Shown: in pieces, positions 33,571 through 37,264 of the stretch
How positions within the stretch are numbered: position 1 is the first letter of the stretch
Layout of the letters: the number at the start of each line of letters is the position of its first letter
Source: Acidobacteriota bacterium
GTDB lineage: Bacteria; Acidobacteriota; JAAYUB01
NCBI GenBank assembly: GCA_029565065.1
Contig: JAKQOW010000069.1
Coordinates: 1-37,264, forward strand
DNA length: 37,264 bases
Reading direction: 5' to 3'
Translations under genes and position numbers: made by a program
Notes under the pieces: generated by a model
The model's input: only the letters and a program-made list of their open reading frames with translations
Database searches by the model: none
What the model was told of the DNA's origin: nothing

Positions 33571-34110
33571 CTATTTGAACGTGGCCAGGAACGGCAGGTT
33601 GCGGAATTCCTCCTGCACGTCGAGGCCATAACCGAACACAAACTCGTCGTCCTTCGCCTCAAAGCCGATGTAGTCGGGCTGGATGTTGGTCCGGCGCTGG
33701 ACCGGCTTGTCGATGAGGACCGCCAGACGGGCCGACTTGACCCCTTGGACCTGGATGTGGTTCAGCAGGTGATCCAGAATGATCCCGGTGTCCAGCACCG
33801 TCGAGACGATCAGGACGTGTTTCTCAGTGATGGCCAGGGTCGGGTAAATGACGGTCTCGTCAATCTCCTTGATGTAGCTGTCATCGACGAGGGAATCCTT
33901 GTAGTACAGGTTGATGAACTGGCAGCGGACCGGGATCTCCAGACAGCGGATCAGGTCGGCCATGAAGATGAACGAGCCCCGCAGGATTCCCAGCACGTGG
34001 AGTTCCTGACCCTGCATGTCCTGATTGATCTGCCCGGCCAGTTCGCGAACCCGTTCGCGGATCTGCTCCTCGGTGCGCCAGACCACGTAGGGTTTGCTCT
34101 TTTTCTTCAT
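33571..34110 (-). CDS. hpt: Hypoxanthine phosphoribosyltransferase-like protein with altered PRPP motif
   Basis: 179 residues from ATG 34110, overlapping the tilS stop (ATGA). The HPRT fold is clear from VLGILRGSFIFMADLIRCL at the N terminus and from DKPVQRRTNIQPDYIGFEA and VFGYGLDVQEEFRNLPFL at the C terminus. The PRPP-binding signature, normally four hydrophobic residues then E-D-x-x-DTG, reads VSTVLDTG (residues 102-109). The acidic pair that holds the ribose hydroxyls is Ser-Thr, while the general-base Asp is kept. The flexible-loop SSYG is also absent (NLYYKDSL). Salvage of hypoxanthine or guanine to IMP or GMP is the family role, but activity here is doubtful; it may have a different substrate or a binding role. 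Position between tilS and ftsH is the classical one. Confidence 0.85.
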   Translation of the reverse strand: MKKKSKPYVVWRTEEQIRERVRELAGQINQDMQGQELHVLGILRGSFIFMADLIRCLEIPVRCQFINLYYKDSLVDDSYIKEIDETVIYPTLAITEKHVLIVSTVLDTGIILDHLLNHIQVQGVKSARLAVLIDKPVQRRTNIQPDYIGFEAKDDEFVFGYGLDVQEEFRNLPFLATFK

Positions 34111-35459
34111 TCTGCCCGCCTTACGATGGTGATCAGCCGGTCGACACCCAAACATCCACCATCATTATAGCACAGGCCGAGTGACAACTCGGGCATTCCC
34201 AAGATATTACCGTCGGCGGCGCACACCACCACGATCCGGTCGCGGTCGAACACCGGGACGCGGCGCTCCTGCAGAACCGCCTTGAGTTTGCGGGTGCCGC
34301 CGCTGAGCCGGATCCGGTCGCCGGGCCGGACGGAACGGACGCACAGCGGGCCGCCGGGCCGGGGCACCACGATATGCGGCTCGGACAGGCCGGCCGGAGG
34401 CTGGCCCTCCAGCGCCTCGAAGACCGCGCCGGCCTCGGGCACCTCCAGTCGGCCAGGCACATCGAGCCCATACTCAAAATCGACGCACACGGCCGGGCCG
34501 GGGGCCAGACGCACCACCCCGCTGCCGAGACGAATCTCCAGCCCGCCGGGCAGCACCGTCCGCCGACCGCTCCGGCCGGCGCGCAACAGCCGCAGCGCAC
34601 GGTCGACATGCTGTCGCTCCAGTCCTCGCAGGTCGCCGCGAGCCCGCCGGATGACGGCGCGCAGCGCTGTCCCCTGCAGCGCCTCCGGCAGCGCGAGGAA
34701 ATCGCCCAGCGCGAAGCGGAGGCCGTCCGCCGTCTCGGTGAGCGGCGGCAGCAGCCGCTCCACGGCGGCGTCCAGCGCCGCCGCCTCTTCGCGCAGCAGG
34801 TCGGCGGTCCGCGCCACCACCGCCGCCGCATCTGCGAACCCTGACTCCGCAAGTGCCGGCAGCACCCGGTGGCGCAATCGGTTGCGGCGGTGACGCCCGT
34901 CCCGGTTGGTGACATCCTCGTGCCACGTCAGTCCGTGCGCGCGCAGGTAGTCCAGGATCTCCGACCGGCTCGTCGCCAGCAGCGGCCGGATGCGTCCGTC
35001 GGTCGTGGCCGGCGCCATGCCACCCAGGCCCGTGCTGCCGGCGCCGCGGAGCAGCCGCAGCCAGAAGGTCTCGACCTGGTCGTCGCGCTGGTGGCCCAGG
35101 GCGATCCGGTGGAAACCGGACCGCCGGAACTCGTCGAAAATTTCCAGACGGCGCTGGCGCATCCACTCCTCGTGGTTGGCCAGCGGCGGTGGCGCCGGTG
35201 CGATCTCCCGCCGGTGGAACGGCAACGCCAGCCGGGCGGCGGTCTCCCGGCACAGCGCCTCGGCGTCGTCCCCGGCGGGCCCGCGGCGGTGGTTGATGTG
35301 CAGGACCTCCAGTTCAAAGGGCACCGTGGGCGCCAACCGGGCGAGGAGGTGGACCAGAGCGACGGAATCGGGACCGCCGGAGCAGGCGGCCAGCACGCGC
35401 TCACCAGGCTGGATGAGCCCGTTCGTCCGGATGAATTGGAGGACATCCCGGAGCCGCAT
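34107..35459 (-). CDS. tilS: tRNA(Ile)-lysidine synthetase
   Basis: 450 residues from ATG 35459 (GGAGGGG just upstream). It converts C34 of the CAT-anticodon tRNA-Ile to lysidine so that it reads AUA. The PP-loop SGGPDS (27-32) binds ATP, then LHINHRRG, the helix motif GHQRDDQVETFWLRLLRG, and RPLLATSRSEI. The C-terminal TilS domain ends with PGDRIRLSGGTRKLKAVLQERRVP. First gene of a minus-strand run with hpt (4-nt overlap), ftsH, folP, cdaA, cdaR and glmM. A CAT-anticodon tRNA gene lies 131 nt upstream in the same direction and could, in principle, be its substrate. Confidence 0.95.
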   Translation of the reverse strand: MRLRDVLQFIRTNGLIQPGERVLAACSGGPDSVALVHLLARLAPTVPFELEVLHINHRRGPAGDDAEALCRETAARLALPFHRREIAPAPPPLANHEEWMRQRRLEIFDEFRRSGFHRIALGHQRDDQVETFWLRLLRGAGSTGLGGMAPATTDGRIRPLLATSRSEILDYLRAHGLTWHEDVTNRDGRHRRNRLRHRVLPALAESGFADAAAVVARTADLLREEAAALDAAVERLLPPLTETADGLRFALGDFLALPEALQGTALRAVIRRARGDLRGLERQHVDRALRLLRAGRSGRRTVLPGGLEIRLGSGVVRLAPGPAVCVDFEYGLDVPGRLEVPEAGAVFEALEGQPPAGLSEPHIVVPRPGGPLCVRSVRPGDRIRLSGGTRKLKAVLQERRVPVFDRDRIVVVCAADGNILGMPELSLGLCYNDGGCLGVDRLITIVRRAE

Positions 35460-35590
35460 ATTCCCCTCCACCCGGCTCCTGCGCAGGCCGGGATCGGCCC
35501 TGTCGCCGGTTCCGGACGCAGTGGCACAGGATCGGTTGATCACTGACAGGTGAAACAGGACGAAGACAGCGCCCGGATGGGTGGAAAAAA

Positions 35591-35667
35591 TGGTGCCGGT
35601 GCAGGGAATCGAACCCCGGACGCCGCGGATATGAGCCGCGTGCTCTAACCGTCTGAGCTACACCGGC
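35591..35667 (-). tRNA. tRNA with CAT anticodon (elongator Met, possibly Ile2)
   Basis: 77 nt with encoded CCA. Acceptor GCCGGTG pairs with CACCGGC, then A73. D stem GCTC/GAGC, anticodon stem CGCGG/CCGCG with loop CTCATAT, T stem CGGGG/CCCTG with one G-U. It is not an initiator tRNA, because position 1 pairs with 72. CAT also fits the lysidine-modified tRNA-Ile2, the substrate of the adjacent TilS; sequence alone does not settle which. Confidence 0.93.
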
Positions 35668-35677
35668 ACGGCGCATT

Positions 35678-35706
35678 AAAATACCCAAACCGCCTTGACT
35701 TGTCAA
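35678..35706 (-). promoter_or_regulatory. Promoter of the CAT-anticodon tRNA
   Basis: Minus strand TTGACA (35701-35706, perfect -35), 17-nt spacer and TATTTT (35678-35683), 10 nt upstream of the tRNA 5' end. Confidence 0.8.
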
Positions 35707-35828
35707 GTGAAAGCACGGCCGAACCGGCGTCGGGCGCTCCCCCAATTTCCCCTTGCCCCGGCCGCAGCCCGATGGCACCATAGGGCGACGCGCCGCACCC
35801 GGCACGCGCGGCCGCCATCGGGGAAGTC

Positions 35829-36113
35829 ATGGTCGTGTTAATATCCCGCATCATCATGGTCCTGCTGATCCTGCTGGGGGTTCGCCTGCTGGCGCGCGTG
35901 CTGGCTCCCCTGTTCGCCCCCCGCGGTGCCCGGCTCGAGACCCGGGCGCGCCGGCCGGCCCGGGCGATGCAACGGGGCGAGATGCTCCGCGATCCGGTTT
36001 GCGGCACCTGGGTGGACCAGCGGATCGCGGTGACGGCGAGCTGTGACGGCCGGACGGTCCACTTCTGCTCCGCCGCCTGCCGGGATCGCTATCTCGCGGA
36101 GCCGCCATCATGA
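35829..36113 (+). CDS. Membrane-anchored YHS/TRASH-type Cys protein
   Basis: 94 residues; ATG follows GGGGAAG. One N-terminal membrane helix (LISRIIMVLLILLGVRLLARVLA) is followed by a basic linker and a metal-binding module: DPVCGTWVDQRIAVTAS, then VHFCSAACRDRYL. DPVCG plus FCSxxC is the YHS/TRASH pattern, which binds a metal ion through its cysteines. It may deliver or sense a metal at the cytoplasmic face. Its stop codon overlaps the coaE start (ATGA, 36110-36113), so the two are translated together. Confidence 0.8.
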   Translation: MVVLISRIIMVLLILLGVRLLARVLAPLFAPRGARLETRARRPARAMQRGEMLRDPVCGTWVDQRIAVTASCDGRTVHFCSAACRDRYLAEPPS

Positions 36114-36718
36114 TCACCGCCGGCCTCACGGGCGGAATCGCTTCGGGCAAGACCACGGTAGCCGGAATGTTCGCCCGTCTCGGCACGCGGGTGATCGATG
36201 CCGACGACGTGGCCCATGAAATCCTCCTCCGCGACGAGATTGTCTCCGCCGTGACCGCCCGGTTCGGCCGCAGTGTGCTGGATGACCGCGGCCGGGTGGA
36301 CCGCAAGCGGCTGGGCGGCGCCGTGTTCGCCGATTCCGCCAACCGGGCGTGGCTCAACCGCCTGATGCACCCACCGGTGCGGGCGGAGATCCAGCGCCTT
36401 CTGGACGAGCCGTTCGACGGCAAGGCGCCGCCGCTCACTATCGTGGACGTGCCCCTGCTCGTGGAGTCCGGGGAGCCCCGGCGTTACGGGCCGTTGATAT
36501 TGGCTTATTGTCCGGAGGAAATCCAGGTGGAACGACTGATGCGGCGGGATGCGCTGAACCGGTCCGCCGCCCTGCAGCGGATCCGGGCCCAGCGGCCCAT
36601 CGACGAAAAGCGGGCGGCGGCCGACTTCATCATCGATACCTCGGGCCCGCTGGCCGACACCTTCCGCCAGGTTCAGGCGGTCCGCCGGCGGTTGCTGGAG
36701 GGAGCGGCGGCGCGCTGA
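36110..36718 (+). CDS. coaE: Dephospho-CoA kinase
   Basis: 202 residues, normal length. It phosphorylates the 3'-hydroxyl of dephospho-CoA in the last step of CoA synthesis. The P-loop is GLTGGIASGKTTV, followed by VIDADDVAHEIL, RKRLGGAVFAD, the lid region PLLVESGEPRRYGPLILAY and RIRAQRPIDEKRAAADFIIDTSG. It overlaps the YHS gene by 4 nt and converges with the THX gene. Confidence 0.95.
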   Translation: MITAGLTGGIASGKTTVAGMFARLGTRVIDADDVAHEILLRDEIVSAVTARFGRSVLDDRGRVDRKRLGGAVFADSANRAWLNRLMHPPVRAEIQRLLDEPFDGKAPPLTIVDVPLLVESGEPRRYGPLILAYCPEEIQVERLMRRDALNRSAALQRIRAQRPIDEKRAAADFIIDTSGPLADTFRQVQAVRRRLLEGAAAR

Positions 36719-36742
36719 GTGACGGGTCCGGATGGGACGTGA

Positions 36743-36847
36743 TTACTGCTTCTTCTTCTCGGTCTTCTTGACGTTGTTGGGGCGCGTCTTGCCGTGGGTG
36801 CCCCGGTAGATCTTGCCGCGGCGGGTGCGCTGGTCGCCTTTGCCCAT
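36743..36847 (-). CDS. 30S ribosomal protein THX
   Basis: 34 codons, ATG 36847 to TAA 36743, with AGGAG 6 nt upstream. The product starts [20 protein letters not shown] and ends in a run of Lys (KKTEKKKQ). The MGKGDxRTRRGKI start is the hallmark of THX, a very small basic protein that binds in the head of the 30S subunit and is known from Thermus and several other phyla. A good promoter is present upstream. Small genes like this are often missed. Confidence 0.9.
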   Translation of the reverse strand: MGKGDQRTRRGKIYRGTHGKTRPNNVKKTEKKKQ

Positions 36848-36910
36848 GGTGAACTCCTGGCCATTGTGATTGAATCCATCATCCGGGGGGCCGGCCCGGA
36901 AGAACGAGTA

Positions 36911-36939
36911 GTTCTACCAGAACCCCGCCCGCTTGTCAA
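36911..36939 (-). promoter_or_regulatory. Promoter of the THX gene
   Basis: Minus strand TTGACA (36934-36939, perfect), 17-nt spacer, TAGAAC (36911-36916). It would give a leader of about 57 nt before the THX start codon. Confidence 0.7.
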
Positions 36940-37118
36940 CGGCACTCGCGGCCGATCACCTCGCCGGTTGGGGGTTCACCTCCCGCCCCGGTTATGGTAG
37001 GATGAGGGACCCTTGGCCCCGCCGCACCCGCTCCCGGCCTGGTCTGGAGCGGGCTGCCGGCAGGGATGGGCGAAGGGCGGCGACGCGTGCACGCACCATT
37101 AATATAAGGAGACCCGTT

Positions 37119-37264
37119 ATGGCCAAGTACCGCATTGCCTGGCTCCCCGGCGACGGCATCGGGGTGGAAGTCAACGAGGCGGCCAAGCTCGTCCTCGACC
37201 GCATTGGGCTGGACGCCGAGTACATCCACGGCGACATCGGCTGGGAGTTCTGGTGCAAGGAAGG
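37119..37264 (+). CDS. Isocitrate/isopropylmalate dehydrogenase family protein, N-terminal fragment
   Basis: The gene runs off the window; 48 complete codons are visible. ATG 37119 has AAGGAG 7 nt upstream. The N terminus YRIAWLPGDGIGVEVNEAAK matches the beta-decarboxylating dehydrogenase family, followed by a second strand (AEYIHGDIGWEFW). The Trp-rich GWEFWCKEG stretch fits isocitrate or homoisocitrate dehydrogenases better than LeuB, and a LeuB is already present at 6961-8052. The exact substrate cannot be read from this part. Confidence 0.8.
   Translation, partial: MAKYRIAWLPGDGIGVEVNEAAKLVLDRIGLDAEYIHGDIGWEFWCKE

Overview
The window is GC-rich, densely coded DNA, most likely from a member of the Acidobacteriota. 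The truncated VWFA-related protein at the left edge is a family abundant in that phylum. A large transmembrane Ser/Thr kinase, exported N-terminal-Cys dipeptidase, MltF-like lytic transglycosylase and many lipoproteins fit this. The phylum call is an inference from gene content; no rRNA is present.

Layout. 1-4858: the end of a VWFA-related protein, then a minus-strand group of three exported proteins (a half-dockerin protein, a beta-helix protein and an MliC-like lipoprotein), then a plus-strand methyltransferase and an exported MsrB. 4888-9283 (minus): a compact leuA-leuB-leuC-leuD operon, with an AT-rich control region and a divergent LysR-type regulator (9643-10527). The LeuA has no C-terminal leucine-sensing domain. 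10586-14842: a small lipoprotein, a C69 dipeptidase and an MltF-type transglycosylase, separated by arrays of an octamer related to GGTGAATC. 14843-15672: no intact gene. It holds a decayed REP-associated transposase (RAYT) remnant inside nested, mirrored palindromes, and a CGATTA-type hexamer array. 15673-17114: a kynurenine-formamidase-like cyclase and a divergent exported isochorismatase-fold hydrolase, closed by a strong terminator.

17305-21191 is the most unusual part. An unrecognised 477-residue protein with 21 tandem 12-residue repeats (consensus VGRR-x2-P-x2-L-x-E) lies 15 nt upstream of a cobalamin-binding radical SAM protein that matches the RiPP-maturation C-methyltransferase family. 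A small TPR protein resembling SycD/LcrH chaperones follows. This could be a multi-core RiPP-like system, or a repeat scaffold modified at many positions; nothing in the sequence proves the modification. A MidA-like methyltransferase converges on the operon from the other side.

22590-27476: tRNA-Val(CAC) with a clear promoter, a membrane-tethered PHP phosphoesterase and a 1200-residue Ser/Thr kinase with a long helical-repeat stalk. 27532-35667 (minus): the conserved cluster tRNA(CAT)-tilS-hpt-ftsH-folP-cdaA-cdaR-glmM, linking tRNA modification, purine salvage, membrane proteolysis, folate, cyclic-di-AMP and cell-wall precursor synthesis. Its hpt product lacks the acidic pair of the PRPP signature. 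35829-37264: a membrane-anchored YHS/TRASH protein overlapping coaE, a 34-codon ribosomal protein THX gene with its own promoter, and the start of an isocitrate/isopropylmalate dehydrogenase-family gene cut by the window edge.
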